From positions 1,268,501 through 1,332,500 of the forward strand of contig NZ_CP017415.1 in assembly GCF_001753245.1 (NCBI RefSeq): a stretch of 64,000 bases of DNA, read 5' to 3'. The notes beneath the pieces were generated by a model. The model had not been told where the DNA came from and made no database searches. It saw only the letters and a list, made by a program, of their open reading frames with translations. Positions 36,405 through 48,353 of the stretch are shown one piece after another (positions within the stretch are counted from its first letter, which is position 1; each line of letters begins with the position of its first letter). Source of the DNA: Acidihalobacter yilgarnensis. Lineage in GTDB: Bacteria; Pseudomonadota; Gammaproteobacteria; DSM-5130; Acidihalobacteraceae. The position numbers were made by a program, and so were the translations under genes.

Positions 36405-38654
36405 ATGGCAAACGCTTACGCGAATCACGAAGGCGCCGAGCGCCTGCCGCTCTCGGCCTTCACCGAAAAGGCGTACCTGGACTACTCCATGTACGTGATC
36501 CTCGACCGAGCGCTGCCGCACGTCGGCGATGGCCTCAAGCCAGTGCAGCGGCGCATCGTCTACGCGATGTCCGAACTGGGCCTTTCGGCCACGGCCAAGT
36601 ACAAGAAGTCGGCGCGTACCGTCGGCGACGTGCTCGGCAAGTTCCATCCGCACGGCGACTCGGCCTGTTATGAGGCCATGGTGCTGATGGCGCAGCCCTT
36701 CTCCTATCGTTACCCGCTGGTCGACGGTCAGGGCAACTGGGGCTCGCAGGACGATCCCAAGAGCTTCGCGGCGATGCGCTACACCGAATCGCGGCTTTCG
36801 CCATACGCCCGCCTGCTGCTGGCCGAGCTGGAACAGGGTACGGTCGACTGGGCGCCCAATTTCGACAGCACCCTGAACGAGCCGACCCTGCTGCCGGCGC
36901 GTCTGCCGAACGTGCTGCTCAACGGCGGCACCGGGATTGCGGTTGGCATGGCGACCGACATTCCGCCGCACAACCTGTGCGAGGTCGCAGCCGCCTGTGT
37001 ACACCTGCTGGATCACCCGGACGCAGACCTTGAAGCCCTGTGTGCACACATCCAGGGGCCGGATTTTCCCACGGAGGCGGAAATCGTCACGCCGCGCGAG
37101 GATCTGATAGCGATGTACGCGAGTGGCAACGGCAGTCTGAGACTCCGCGCGCGCTGGCGCCAAGAGGACGGCGACATCATCGTTGATGCACTGCCTTATC
37201 AGGTGTCCGGCGCCAAGATCCTCGAACAGATCGCAGGCCAGATGCAGGCCAAGAAGTTGCCGCTGGTCGAAGATCTGCGCGACGAATCCGATCACGAGCA
37301 GCCCACTCGCCTGGTGATCACGCCGCGTTCGACGCGTGTGGATGTCGACGCGCTGATGGCGCACCTGTTTGCGACCACCGACCTCGAACGCAGTTATCGC
37401 GTGAACCTCAACATGATCGGCCTGGATGGCCGACCGCAGGTCAAGGGCTTGCGCACGCTGCTGATTGAGTGGCTGCGTTTTCGCACCGAAACGGTCCGCC
37501 GTCGCCTGAACTGGCGGCTGGACAAGGTCAACCGCCGTCTGCACCTGCTGGATGGCCTGCTGATCGCCTTCCTCAACCTGGATGAGGTGATCCACATCAT
37601 CCGCACTGAGGACGAACCCAAACCCGCACTCATGGCGCGCTTCGGTTTGAGCGAAGACCAGGCGGACTACATTCTTGACACCCGCTTGCGCCAACTGGCT
37701 CGGCTGGAGGAGATGAAGATTCGCGGCGAGCAGGAGGCGCTGCAGAAAGAGCGCGAAGGGCTGGAGCGCGTGCTTGGTTCCGAGGCACGCCTCAAGCGGC
37801 TGATCAAGCAGGAAATCGAGGAAGACGCAAAAACCTATGGCGATGCGCGTCGTTCGCCCATCGTCGCCCGTGCCGCTGCTCAGGCCATGAGCGAAGCCTC
37901 GTTGGTGCCCTCCGAGCCGGTGACCGTGGTGCTCTCGAGCATGGGCTGGGTACGCGCGGCAAAGGGGCATGAGGTCGACGCCGCAGGGCTGACCTACAAG
38001 GCCGGCGACGTTTTCCTCGCCGCGGCTGCCGGGCGCAGCAATCAGAACGCACTATTCATCGACTCGACGGGCCGCTGCTATGCACTGCCGGCCCATACGC
38101 TGCCCTCGGCGCGCGGACAGGGCGAGCCGCTGACGGGGCGTCTGAGCCCGCCAGCGGATGCGCGCTTTGTCGGCCTGCTGTTGGGCGCGGAGGACGATTC
38201 GGTGCTGCTTGCCACCGACTGGGGTTACGGCTTCGTCGCTCGCCTCGGCGATCTCATGTCGCGTAACAAGTCCGGTAAGGTGGTACTGAGCGTGCCGGCC
38301 GGTGCGGCCGTGTTGCCGCCCTGCCCGATACCGGCGGGCAGCGGGCTGCAGCTCGCGATCGCCAGCGACGCAGGGCACTTGCTGGTGATCGACCTCGACG
38401 AGTTGCCGCGCATGGCCAAGGGCAAAGGCAATCGCCTGATCGGCATTCCCTCTGCACGCCTGAAGGCTGGGGAGGAGCGCGTGGTTGCATTGGCCCCGCT
38501 GTTGCCTGGCCAGGCGCTGACGCTGCATGCCGGGCAACGCCACAAGGTGCTCAAACCGGCCGAGCTGGACGAATACGCCGGTGAGCGGGGGCGTCGCGGT
38601 CAACGCTTGCCGCGTGGCTTTCAGCGTGTTGATGCGCTGAAAGCCGACGAGTGA
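36405..38654 (+). CDS. parC: DNA topoisomerase IV subunit A
   Basis: A 749-residue DNA breakage-reunion subunit. The catalytic tyrosine is Tyr126 in A-M-R-Y-T-E-S-R, and the quinolone-determining region reads [10 protein letters not shown] at residues 81-90. Serine and glutamate are at the resistance-associated positions, so it looks sensitive-type. The C-terminal beta-pinwheel lacks the GyrA box, supporting ParC. ATG at 36405 is used; the frame is open upstream inside the HAD gene, but that extension is not conserved-looking. Two stops, TGA and TAA, lie back to back nearby. Confidence 0.96.
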   Translation: MANAYANHEGAERLPLSAFTEKAYLDYSMYVILDRALPHVGDGLKPVQRRIVYAMSELGLSATAKYKKSARTVGDVLGKFHPHGDSACYEAMVLMAQPFSYRYPLVDGQGNWGSQDDPKSFAAMRYTESRLSPYARLLLAELEQGTVDWAPNFDSTLNEPTLLPARLPNVLLNGGTGIAVGMATDIPPHNLCEVAAACVHLLDHPDADLEALCAHIQGPDFPTEAEIVTPREDLIAMYASGNGSLRLRARWRQEDGDIIVDALPYQVSGAKILEQIAGQMQAKKLPLVEDLRDESDHEQPTRLVITPRSTRVDVDALMAHLFATTDLERSYRVNLNMIGLDGRPQVKGLRTLLIEWLRFRTETVRRRLNWRLDKVNRRLHLLDGLLIAFLNLDEVIHIIRTEDEPKPALMARFGLSEDQADYILDTRLRQLARLEEMKIRGEQEALQKEREGLERVLGSEARLKRLIKQEIEEDAKTYGDARRSPIVARAAAQAMSEASLVPSEPVTVVLSSMGWVRAAKGHEVDAAGLTYKAGDVFLAAAAGRSNQNALFIDSTGRCYALPAHTLPSARGQGEPLTGRLSPPADARFVGLLLGAEDDSVLLATDWGYGFVARLGDLMSRNKSGKVVLSVPAGAAVLPPCPIPAGSGLQLAIASDAGHLLVIDLDELPRMAKGKGNRLIGIPSARLKAGEERVVALAPLLPGQALTLHAGQRHKVLKPAELDEYAGERGRRGQRLPRGFQRVDALKADE

Positions 38655-38695
38655 TAACGAAGTGTAAAGATGGGGCGGGTACGGCGGAAATGTAC

Positions 38696-38701
38696 TTGAA
38701 T
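38696..38701 (+). promoter_or_regulatory. Possible heat-shock -35 element upstream of htpX
   Basis: CTTGAA matches the sigma-32 -35 consensus and lies about 60 bases before the htpX ATG. The expected CCCCAT-type -10 is only weakly represented near 38720-38727, so this is a suggestion. Confidence 0.2.
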
Positions 38702-38760
38702 TCCATGCGACGACACACAATCATTATTCTGGGCAAAAACATAACCGAGGGCATCGATAC

Positions 38761-39654
38761 ATGAAGCGCATCCTGCTGTTCCTGGCGACCAATATTGCCA
38801 TCATGGTGGTCTTGAGCATTGTGCTCAACGTCCTGATGGCGGTGACGGGCGTGCATGGCATCCAGACCAAGAGCGGCCAGATCAACTACATGGGCCTGCT
38901 GTTATTGGCGTCCGTGTTCGGTTTCGGCGGCGCGTTCATCTCGCTTTTCCTGTCCAAGTGGATGGCCAAGAGGAGCATGGGCGTGCAGGTCATCGACCAG
39001 CCGCGCACCAGCAGTGAAATCTGGCTGATGGAAACGGTGCAGCGACTGGCGCGTCAGGCTAATCTGGGTATGCCGGAGGTTGGCGTGTTCGACAGCCCGG
39101 ACATGAACGCCTTTGCGACCGGCGCGAGCCGCAACAAGGCCTTGGTCGCGGTGAGTACCGGACTGCTGCAGGGTATGGAGCGCGATGAAATCGAGGCCGT
39201 GCTGGCCCATGAGATCAGCCACGTGGCCAACGGGGATATGGTCACCCTGACGCTAATCCAGGGCGTGATCAATACCTTCGTGATCTTCATTGCCCGCATC
39301 GTCGGACACGTGGTCGACCGCGTGGTCTTTAAGAGCGAGCGCGATTACGGCCCTGCGTATTTCATCACCGTGATCGTCACCGAAATCTTTCTCGCCATCC
39401 TCGCCTCGGCGATCGTGATGTGGTTCTCGCGTAAGCGCGAGTTCCGTGCCGACGCCGGCGGCGCCAAGCTGGCGGGGCGCGATAAGATGATTGCGGCACT
39501 GCGTCGCCTGCAGCACGCGCACGAGCCGGAGGAGCTCCCCGGCCAGCTCGCCGCCTTTGGCATCAACGGCGGCCTGGGTCATGGCTTGCGTAAGCTGTTT
39601 ATGAGCCATCCTCCGCTGGAGGAGCGTATTGCCGCACTGGAGGCGATGCGTTGA
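38761..39654 (+). CDS. htpX: Membrane protease HtpX
   Basis: A 297-residue M48 zinc metalloprotease of the inner membrane that degrades misfolded membrane proteins alongside FtsH. Two N-terminal helices (about 4-28 and 42-64) are followed by the zinc motif H-E-I-S-H at residues 150-154. Two more helices (about 163-183 and 198-218) come next, then the third ligand region R-E-F-R-A-D. The protein closes with H-P-P-L-E-E-R-I, typical of the family. The gene stands alone and is followed by a strong terminator. Stress regulation is known for the family. Confidence 0.96.
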   Translation: MKRILLFLATNIAIMVVLSIVLNVLMAVTGVHGIQTKSGQINYMGLLLLASVFGFGGAFISLFLSKWMAKRSMGVQVIDQPRTSSEIWLMETVQRLARQANLGMPEVGVFDSPDMNAFATGASRNKALVAVSTGLLQGMERDEIEAVLAHEISHVANGDMVTLTLIQGVINTFVIFIARIVGHVVDRVVFKSERDYGPAYFITVIVTEIFLAILASAIVMWFSRKREFRADAGGAKLAGRDKMIAALRRLQHAHEPEELPGQLAAFGINGGLGHGLRKLFMSHPPLEERIAALEAMR

Positions 39655-39683
39655 GTCGATAGTGACCAAGCGTTAGAGCAAGA

Positions 39684-39710
39684 GGGGCCGCTGAATGCGG
39701 CCCCTTTTTT
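39684..39710 (+). terminator. Intrinsic terminator after htpX
   Basis: An eight-base stem (GGGGCCGC at 39684-39691 with GCGGCCCC at 39697-39704) encloses a five-base loop and is followed at once by six T residues (39705-39710). It lies 30 bases beyond the htpX stop. This is the clearest rho-independent terminator in the window. Confidence 0.9.
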
Positions 39711-40060
39711 ATGCGCGTGATGGGCAATCGATATCGATATCGAGATGCAGTGGAAAAATCGTGGATGAATGGCCAGGTATAGCGGAGCCGTGGTGATGAG
39801 GTTTCATGGACCGGTTTGATTTGCTGATCGATGATTCAGAGAAAAGGTCGTCAATCGGGTTTCGATATTGGCCGTGAATGGCCGGGCGATCATGGGTGTC
39901 TTTGTAAGGCGCTCGATTTCCCCAGCGATTTTTCTTGTGTGTGTTAAAGAAAAATCACGCTTATGGCTGCGCTTTGGAAAAATCAATGTGGTGGTGAGGT
40001 GGACGAGAGAAATGATTCTCTCATTCGGTTGGTGAACTGGATAAGCGCACGTTATTAGGC
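39711..40060. other. A/T-rich gene-free region with several inverted repeats
   Basis: No supported gene lies in this stretch of about 350 bases. It holds a 16-base palindrome at 39728-39743 built from repeated CGATAT, and a hairpin GATTTTTCTT (39927-39936) with AAGAAAAATC (39947-39956). A further hairpin is GAGAGAA (40005-40011) with TTCTCTC (40016-40022). GAAAAATC recurs near 39753, 39949 and 39977. The short open frames have no domain I recognise. A small RNA or protein-binding region is possible. Confidence 0.45.
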
Positions 40061-40063
40061 GCT

Positions 40064-40095
40064 TGTCAGGCGAGCATGCAATCTCTCGCCTGACA
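40064..40095 (-). terminator. Hairpin just after the acetoacetyl-CoA synthetase stop
   Basis: TGTCAGGCGAG at 40064-40074 pairs perfectly with CTCGCCTGACA at 40085-40095 (ten-base loop). The stem can extend by a wobble and two more pairs. It begins three bases past the stop on the minus strand. No T-run follows, so it may stabilise the 3' end or need another factor. Confidence 0.5.
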
Positions 40096-40098
40096 GGC

Positions 40099-42060
<1,962 letters not shown>

Positions 42061-42251
42061 CGGTTCATTCCTTGCCTGTTGCAGACTATGCGCGAACATA
42101 GCCTAGCGCGTATCCAAAGTCGGCGAATACTACCGGCAGGCTGGGCGCAGCGAAAGGCTTGGGGGGTGTCCGCGTTTGCTCGTCTGTCGAGGCATTGCAA
42201 TAATGCCGACCAGCCAGGCGGCATGACCGCCATTATCACGGAAATCGAGCC

Positions 42252-43433
42252 ATGTCCGAGATTGTTATCGTCAGTGCGCGCCGCACTCCCATCGGCGTGT
42301 TTCGTGGCGCGTTGGCGGATTTGCCGGCCCCTGCGCTCGGTGCCGCTGCCATCCGTGCCGCGGTAGCGGACGCACAACTCGCGCCAGACGTGGTCTCGGA
42401 GGTGATCATGGGTTGCGTGCTGAGCGCAGGCCTCGGCCAGGCGCCTGCTCGGCAGGCGGCATTGGCCGCTGGATTGGCCCTGTCGGTCGGTTGTACGACC
42501 GTGAACAAGGTTTGCGGATCGGGGATGAAGGCGATCATGTTCGGGCACGATCTGATCCGTGCCGGTTCGGCGGAAGTGGTGGTGGCAGGCGGCATGGAAT
42601 CGATGAGTGGGGCCCCTCATTTGATTCCCGGCTCGCGCGAGGGGCATCGTTACGGGAGCTTCGAGGTGCTCGATCACATGGCTCGCGATGGTCTGACTGA
42701 TGCCTACGATGGTCAACCGATGGGCCTGTTCGGCGAGGCAACGGCAGAGCGTTACGGTTTCGATCGGGCGCGTCAGGATGCCTTCGCAGTTGCTTCGGTC
42801 GAGCGTGCACGTACGGCGCAATCGAGTGGGGGGTTTGAGGCTGAGCTGGTACGGCTGTCGCTTGGAAATGCCGACGATGCGGCCCCTCCGATCGGTCAGG
42901 ACGAAGGGCCTTCACGATGCGAGCCCTCGCGGATCGCTCTGCTGCGGCCGGTCTTCCGTCGAGACGGCGGTACGATTACGGCCGCCACGGCTTCGAGTAT
43001 CGCCGACGGCGCGGCCGCGATGGTGTTGATGTCTGCGGAAACGGCGGCGGCACGCGGGCTCGTTCCGTTGGCCCGGATCGTGGGTCATGCCGGACATTCG
43101 CAAGCGCCGGAGTGGTTTACCACGGCGCCGGTGGGAGCTATCGAGCGTCTGTTGCGTCAGGTCGGTTGGGATGTGCGGGCGGTTGACCTGTTCGAAGTCA
43201 ACGAAGCCTTCGCGGTAGTCGCCATGGCGGTGATGGAGGAGTTGGGTATTGACCACGCGCGTATGAACGTCAACGGCGGGGCCTGTGCCCTGGGTCACCC
43301 GATCGGTGCAAGTGGTGCGCGAATCGTGGTCACGCTATTGCACGCGCTGCGCGCGCGCGGCCTTCGGCGCGGTGTCGCGGCTCTGTGCATCGGGGGTGGC
43401 GAGGCGACGGCAATCGCCGTGGAGCGGATCTGA
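42252..43433 (+). CDS. Acetyl-CoA C-acetyltransferase (thiolase)
   Basis: A 393-residue thiolase II that interconverts two acetyl-CoA and acetoacetyl-CoA. The acyl-enzyme cysteine is Cys88 (V-C-G-S-G-M-K). The other catalytic residues are His349 (G-H-P-I-G-A-S-G) and Cys379 (L-C-I-G-G-G), with N-E-A-F-A-V-V at the usual place. Length and motifs fit the biosynthetic/degradative short-chain type (AtoB/PhaA). It is divergent from the acetoacetyl-CoA synthetase across about 190 bases and converges with the hydroxybutyrate dehydrogenase. No PHB synthase is in the window. Confidence 0.95.
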   Translation: MSEIVIVSARRTPIGVFRGALADLPAPALGAAAIRAAVADAQLAPDVVSEVIMGCVLSAGLGQAPARQAALAAGLALSVGCTTVNKVCGSGMKAIMFGHDLIRAGSAEVVVAGGMESMSGAPHLIPGSREGHRYGSFEVLDHMARDGLTDAYDGQPMGLFGEATAERYGFDRARQDAFAVASVERARTAQSSGGFEAELVRLSLGNADDAAPPIGQDEGPSRCEPSRIALLRPVFRRDGGTITAATASSIADGAAAMVLMSAETAAARGLVPLARIVGHAGHSQAPEWFTTAPVGAIERLLRQVGWDVRAVDLFEVNEAFAVVAMAVMEELGIDHARMNVNGGACALGHPIGASGARIVVTLLHALRARGLRRGVAALCIGGGEATAIAVERI

Positions 43434-43454
43434 GGTCTGCGCCTGGGGGTTTGC

Positions 43455-44237
43455 CTATTGCATGTGCCAGCCGTGACTGACGGTCACGGACTGTCCGGTA
43501 AGCGCGGCCGACGGGAAGGCACTGAGGAATAGCGCCGTCTCGGCGATGTCCTCGACCGTCGTGAACACCCCGTCCACGGTGTTGCCGAGCATGATCTTGC
43601 GGATTACCTCATCCTCGCTGATTCCCAACTCGCGCGCCTGTTCCGGTATCTGTTTGTCGACCAGCGGTGTACGCACGAAGCCGGGACAGATGACGTGGGC
43701 GCGCACGTTGTGTGCAGCTCCTTCCTTGGCCAGCACGCGCGCCAAGCCCAGCAGCCCGTGCTTGGCGGTGACATAGGCCGATTTCAGCGGTGAGGCTTCG
43801 TGCGAGTGTACCGATCCCATATAGATGACGATTCCACCACGCGCGTCTCGGTACATATGGCGTAGCGCGGCGCGTGTGGTGAGGAAGGCGCCATCGAGAT
43901 GGATGGCGAGCATGCGTCGCCAATCTGCGAAGGCGTAGTCGACGATGGGATTGACGATCTGCACGCCGGCATTGGAAATCAGAATGTCGAGTGCGCCAAA
44001 GGCCTCGACAGCGCTATTCGTGCCTTGCTCGACTTCATTTTCCTGAGTCACATCCATGGCGATGCCGATGGCGCGACCGCCCGCGCGATTGATCGATGCG
44101 GCCACCGCTTCGGCGGCGTCGTGGTTGATGTCGGCGATAGCCACGGCGGCGCCCTCACGGGCGAAGCATTCGGCGATGCCACGACCGATGCCGCTGGCGG
44201 CCCCGGTAACGAGCGCGGTTTTGCCGGCGAGTTTCAT
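43455..44237 (-). CDS. 3-hydroxybutyrate dehydrogenase
   Basis: A 260-residue short-chain dehydrogenase that oxidises D-3-hydroxybutyrate to acetoacetate with NAD. The cofactor loop is [14 protein letters not shown] follows, the catalytic serine is in [10 protein letters not shown] and the Y-x-x-x-K pair in A-Y-V-T-A-K-H-G. The [14 protein letters not shown] segment with Q-I-P-E-Q-A is characteristic of the hydroxybutyrate subfamily (BdhA). Clustering with acetoacetyl-CoA synthetase and thiolase supports this substrate. Confidence 0.92.
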   Translation of the reverse strand: MKLAGKTALVTGAASGIGRGIAECFAREGAAVAIADINHDAAEAVAASINRAGGRAIGIAMDVTQENEVEQGTNSAVEAFGALDILISNAGVQIVNPIVDYAFADWRRMLAIHLDGAFLTTRAALRHMYRDARGGIVIYMGSVHSHEASPLKSAYVTAKHGLLGLARVLAKEGAAHNVRAHVICPGFVRTPLVDKQIPEQARELGISEDEVIRKIMLGNTVDGVFTTVEDIAETALFLSAFPSAALTGQSVTVSHGWHMQ

Positions 44238-44285
44238 CTTGATCCTTCCCTAATAAAATCCGTATGGCGTTCGTGCGTCACCGAT

Positions 44286-46361
44286 TCAACCCATGGCGGT
44301 GAAGTCATAATCCATACGTTCAGAAGGCACCTGCAGGAAATTTCCCTGGATATAGTTGATGCCTAAACCCCATAACGTTGGGAGGACTTGCGGATCTTCG
44401 ACGCGCTGCGCGATCACCATGCGATTCTCGGCGTGTGCCTGGCTGGTCAGCAGTTTGAGGGTTTCCTGATTTTCCGGACTATTGGGCAAATCGTCCATGA
44501 AGGTGCCATCGAACTTGAGATAGTCTGCCGGCACTTGTTTGAGCAGTTGGAACGGATTGGCGCCGCTACCGAAGTCGTCGAGTGCGAGACGGCAGTGAAT
44601 CTGGCGTAGTCCCTTCTGGAATTCGCGCGCTTGGCGTAGATAGTTGACCGCAACGCCGGTCTTGATCTCGAACACCAGCAGGTCACCGAGGATGCGGTTT
44701 TCCTTGAGTTGTTCGGCCAGCCAGGGAAGCATTTCCGGGTCCTGCAACGAACCGGCTGTCAGTTTGATGAACAGGATCGTGCGCTTGTTCTCTCGCAGAC
44801 GTGAGGAGACCTGCTTGAGGGTGTGATGCAGCACCCAGCGGTCCAACATCTTCGCGACGCCGCTGCGTTCGGCGCTGGGCATGAATTCGCGAGCCGCGAC
44901 CGGCTGACCTTTGTCGTCGAGCATGCGCATGGAGACGTTGTAGTGCTCGCCATGGTCACCGTTCAGGCTGACGATCGGTTGGAAGAGCAGGCGCATGCGA
45001 TTTTCCTTGATGGCCTCGCGCAGGCGCTTGCTCCACAATTCGTCGAGTTGCCGCTGGCTCATTTCGCCCTCGCGAGGGCGATAGATCACGCCCTGGCCGC
45101 CAGTCGAATTGGCCTGTTTGAATGCCCGTTCCGCACGAGCGAGGACCTCGTTGGCGTCGGGCGCATTCTCGTCGATAACGCTGCCGCCGAGGCTGGCGGG
45201 ACTGGCAATCGACCTGCCGTCAAGTTCGCAGATGTGATTGGTGATGGCGTGGTTGAGGCGGTCCATGTAGGCCTGCAGCGCCTCGGCTTGCCAGGCATGG
45301 GTCAGTACGATGAAGCGATTGCCGTCGAAGCGGCAGGCGATATCGCCTTCGGTAATTTGCTGTTCGAGTAACTTGCCAAAATCTACCAGCACCATGTCGC
45401 TGCCGGAAATGCCGAAGGTTTCCTTGAGCGATTCGAAGCGATCCAACGCGAGTAAAATGACTGCCCGGTTACCGAGCCCACGGGTGGCGGCAGTCACCGT
45501 TTCCTTGAGCTGTTCCATAAAGTACTGACGGTTGTACAGCCCAGTCATGAGGTCGCGCTGACTCAGGAAATGGATTTGTTTTTCCAGTTCCTTGGTATCG
45601 CCATCATGCCGGCGGATGACGATCTGAGTACAGTCTTCACCATCGATACTGGCTGGGCTGAAGGCCAATTCGGCATCGAATTCATCGCCGCTGACCGTTA
45701 GCAGATGCGTCGATAGCGTCTGTTCCGGTTCGCTACTCCGGGCATACTGGCGGAGGAATTCCTTGACGTCGCCTCGGTCCTGGCGGGTCACAAGATCCAT
45801 TAACGGCACGCCCTCGATTTCATCCATGTCGCCGAAGCCGAAGAGGTCGAGGTAGGATCGGTTGGCGTAGATATGCATGCCCTCGTGGGCATAGCCGACC
45901 GCATCCTTGGAGCTTTCGAGCAGGAGCTGGCAACGTTTTTCCGCCTCGCGTACCAGTGCCTGGGCGTGTTTGAGGGCGCGCCAGTTGGTTTGCGCGAGCG
46001 CAGTACGCGTGACCACGTGCTGAAGATGTTCGTGATTGGAGGCCACAACGACATCATCGACACCGGATTCGAGATAGGGCATCGGGTCGGCAAGTGGTTT
46101 GTGGGTGAGGGCGATCATTGGCAGATGCTTGCCGGCATCGCTGATAATGGCTCTCAGGTTCGATAGCTCCAGCCCCGATTTTTCGATATCGAAGAGCAAC
46201 AGATCGGCTTGGATCGTCGGCAATTGCTCGCGGAGCATTTCTTCCGAGGCGATGACCGTGGGTCGGACCGCGTAGCCGCAGTTTCTGATCGCACTGATCA
46301 GTTCCTCGGCTTCATTGAGGTCGGTCGTGACGATGATCGGCGCCAGCCGCTTGGTGTCCAT
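44286..46361 (-). CDS. fimX: FimX-like protein: receiver-like, PAS, degenerate GGDEF and degenerate EAL domains
   Basis: A 691-residue protein, the same length as I recall for Pseudomonas FimX, a polar c-di-GMP effector for type IV pilus assembly. It has a receiver-like domain without the full phosphorylation pocket (about 8-125) and a PAS domain (about 140-250). The GGDEF domain has its signature replaced by D-G-N-R-F at 346-350. The EAL domain has N-V-S-M-R-M at 475-480 where E-x-L is expected, though Q-P-I-V and D-D-F-G-S-G remain. Diguanylate cyclase and phosphodiesterase activity are both unlikely; nucleotide binding may persist. The neighbouring PilZ-like gene supports the call. Confidence 0.85.
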   Translation of the reverse strand: MDTKRLAPIIVTTDLNEAEELISAIRNCGYAVRPTVIASEEMLREQLPTIQADLLLFDIEKSGLELSNLRAIISDAGKHLPMIALTHKPLADPMPYLESGVDDVVVASNHEHLQHVVTRTALAQTNWRALKHAQALVREAEKRCQLLLESSKDAVGYAHEGMHIYANRSYLDLFGFGDMDEIEGVPLMDLVTRQDRGDVKEFLRQYARSSEPEQTLSTHLLTVSGDEFDAELAFSPASIDGEDCTQIVIRRHDGDTKELEKQIHFLSQRDLMTGLYNRQYFMEQLKETVTAATRGLGNRAVILLALDRFESLKETFGISGSDMVLVDFGKLLEQQITEGDIACRFDGNRFIVLTHAWQAEALQAYMDRLNHAITNHICELDGRSIASPASLGGSVIDENAPDANEVLARAERAFKQANSTGGQGVIYRPREGEMSQRQLDELWSKRLREAIKENRMRLLFQPIVSLNGDHGEHYNVSMRMLDDKGQPVAAREFMPSAERSGVAKMLDRWVLHHTLKQVSSRLRENKRTILFIKLTAGSLQDPEMLPWLAEQLKENRILGDLLVFEIKTGVAVNYLRQAREFQKGLRQIHCRLALDDFGSGANPFQLLKQVPADYLKFDGTFMDDLPNSPENQETLKLLTSQAHAENRMVIAQRVEDPQVLPTLWGLGINYIQGNFLQVPSERMDYDFTAMG

Positions 46362-46438
46362 GAGGTGAGACTCTCGATCCCGGGGTGGATTGCAGCATGC
46401 GTCCTAGTGGAGGCATGCGGTGGGAGAACCCCGTTCTA

Positions 46439-48253
46439 TCATAATTTGGACCAGAGCGCGTCGAATCCGCTGTCCTGCGAGGCAGGTGAACCGGTGTCGA
46501 TCGTGCTAATCATGAACTGCGCAAAGCTGGATGCGTATTGGAGGCATTCCTGAAGCCGGATATGACTCTCGTTGGCGCCTTCGGTGATGACCACTTCGTC
46601 TCCGGCCTGGAAGCGACCGGCTGGCACGATCAGGGAGCCAGGCTGCCGGAGGGCTTTGACCTCGGGCAGTAGCAGTGCATCCATCGCTCCCATGCCGGGG
46701 TGCCGACGCGTCTGTGCGGCATGCACGGTGATCTGATAGCTGCGGGCGGCGAGTAACTGGATGCCGATGATCAGTCCTTGTTCCGGGATGTTACGCATCC
46801 AACGGATGAGCCCGATACGCCACAAAGTCTTGCGTCCTTCGCGTTCGCGCAGAGCGATCAGTTCACCGACCTGGGAACGAGCGGGGCCAGGCTGCTCCCA
46901 GCTGATACAGTAGCCGCCTGGACTTGCATTGAGCAGCCGCCAATGCGCCCACTCCTGCGGCGGATTTTGATCGACGTCCGCAGCGCTGTCTGCGGGCATG
47001 AAATCCGCGGTGTCCTGTGGCGGTGCGTTGCGATCCCATAACGCGTCGTTGACCACCAGTCGCCAGATGTCGTCGCTGGTGGCGTTCGGGTCATAATAGT
47101 TCGTGGGGTCGGCGTTGTGGGTACGGTGATGCTCGGAAATCGTTTGCAGTTTGAGGCTGCGCGCCATGTCGGGCAGGCCCGCGGCCTTGAGCGACTCACC
47201 ATGTGCCGTAGGGCGCTCTGGATCGGCTTGTATCGCGCGGTGGATCGAGTCGAGTCCGATGGCGACATAAATCCGCTCGTCGCGGTCGGCACGCGCAAAG
47301 TCTCGTTTGGCGTGCTGAGTGAGCGTGAGCAGGAGCCGTCGGGCGAGTTCCGGAGGCAGGATGCCGGCTGCCTGCGTGCCGGGCAGGCCGGTGGCACTCC
47401 CCTGTAGTTGCGCGCGAAGCTGTGTCAGCAGTCTGTCCGACGCAATGCTGCGCAGGCTAGAGGCCGCCGGGATATCCGTTAGCGTGGTATAGGCGGGCGG
47501 GCGGTCCAGGTCGAGATTGATCAGGTAGACCCCATTGCTCGCATCGGTGACCGGCTGGTTGTCGATGCTGACGAGCGTTGCGGTCTTCTCGAAGAAACTG
47601 GCCAAGCGCTCGGCCTCACCCTGACGAAGGGTGGTGGGAGTGGTCAGCGCGAGTAGGGCAATTTGAAGATACGCCTCTGCGATGCTCGATTGCCGGATAT
47701 TGTGGTAGGTGTTGTCCTTGACTACGTTGGCCGTGAGTTGGTGTTCCTCGGCGAAGGCATAAAGCAAGTGGATGTCATGCCACATGCCCGCGGGCTCGGT
47801 TTCATACATCTGCGCGGCTTGCAGGTGTATGAGGCCCATGTGTCGTAATGCCCTGTGGGTGGCGAGTGTTAGGAGTTTACTGCTCAAGGCCTCGCCTTTC
47901 GAGGCATCCCGCAAAGCCAACTTGTAGCCCGTGGAAAGTTCCTTGTGCAGGCGTAGCAGCAGTCGAAGAATTTTGCGGCCACGCGGCGGCAGCGGCAGCG
48001 AACGTGCGATGAACTGGCGGGCGAGATGTTGCAGCACGGCCTGGGCGCTCTCACGGATCAGCTCCATATTCTGTATGCGCTGTCCGGCGGGCAACTGGGC
48101 TTGATTGAGTGTGAGCAGGCCGTTGTAAATCAGCCGGGTGGTTTCTCCCATGTCGACCAGCGGCAGGGCCTTAAGCCAGCGACGCAACGGTCTGGGCGAT
48201 AGGGGAATGCCTTCATCTAGAGAAGGCCGAGTCTTCAGCAAGGGCCACAGCAT
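46439..48253 (-). CDS. FimX-associated large protein with C-terminal PilZ-like domain
   Basis: A 604-residue, mostly helical soluble protein upstream of the fimX-like gene on the same strand; Pseudomonas has a protein of similar size next to fimX. About residues 1-420 are helical with no domain I can name. Residues 430-510 look like a PilZ fold: W-R-L-L-N-A-S-P-G-G-Y contains the N-x-S-x-x-G element, followed by V-G-E-L-I-A-L-R and W-R-I-G-L-I-R-W. The arginine pair that normally precedes it is not clear, so c-di-GMP binding is uncertain. It may link FimX signalling to pilus machinery. Confidence 0.65.
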   Translation of the reverse strand: MLWPLLKTRPSLDEGIPLSPRPLRRWLKALPLVDMGETTRLIYNGLLTLNQAQLPAGQRIQNMELIRESAQAVLQHLARQFIARSLPLPPRGRKILRLLLRLHKELSTGYKLALRDASKGEALSSKLLTLATHRALRHMGLIHLQAAQMYETEPAGMWHDIHLLYAFAEEHQLTANVVKDNTYHNIRQSSIAEAYLQIALLALTTPTTLRQGEAERLASFFEKTATLVSIDNQPVTDASNGVYLINLDLDRPPAYTTLTDIPAASSLRSIASDRLLTQLRAQLQGSATGLPGTQAAGILPPELARRLLLTLTQHAKRDFARADRDERIYVAIGLDSIHRAIQADPERPTAHGESLKAAGLPDMARSLKLQTISEHHRTHNADPTNYYDPNATSDDIWRLVVNDALWDRNAPPQDTADFMPADSAADVDQNPPQEWAHWRLLNASPGGYCISWEQPGPARSQVGELIALREREGRKTLWRIGLIRWMRNIPEQGLIIGIQLLAARSYQITVHAAQTRRHPGMGAMDALLLPEVKALRQPGSLIVPAGRFQAGDEVVITEGANESHIRLQECLQYASSFAQFMISTIDTGSPASQDSGFDALWSKL

Positions 48254-48353
48254 CGGCGTCGTGTCCGGCTTGTATGTGATTATTATGAAAATTCGTGATT
48301 ATGGGGCAATAGTAGCGCTATCTCGGCCCAGGTTGAAGCCTCTCCGATCCAAG

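Noticed and set aside
36378-37970. Long minus-strand frame inside parC
   Set aside because: A shadow of the parC coding strand; no family resemblance.
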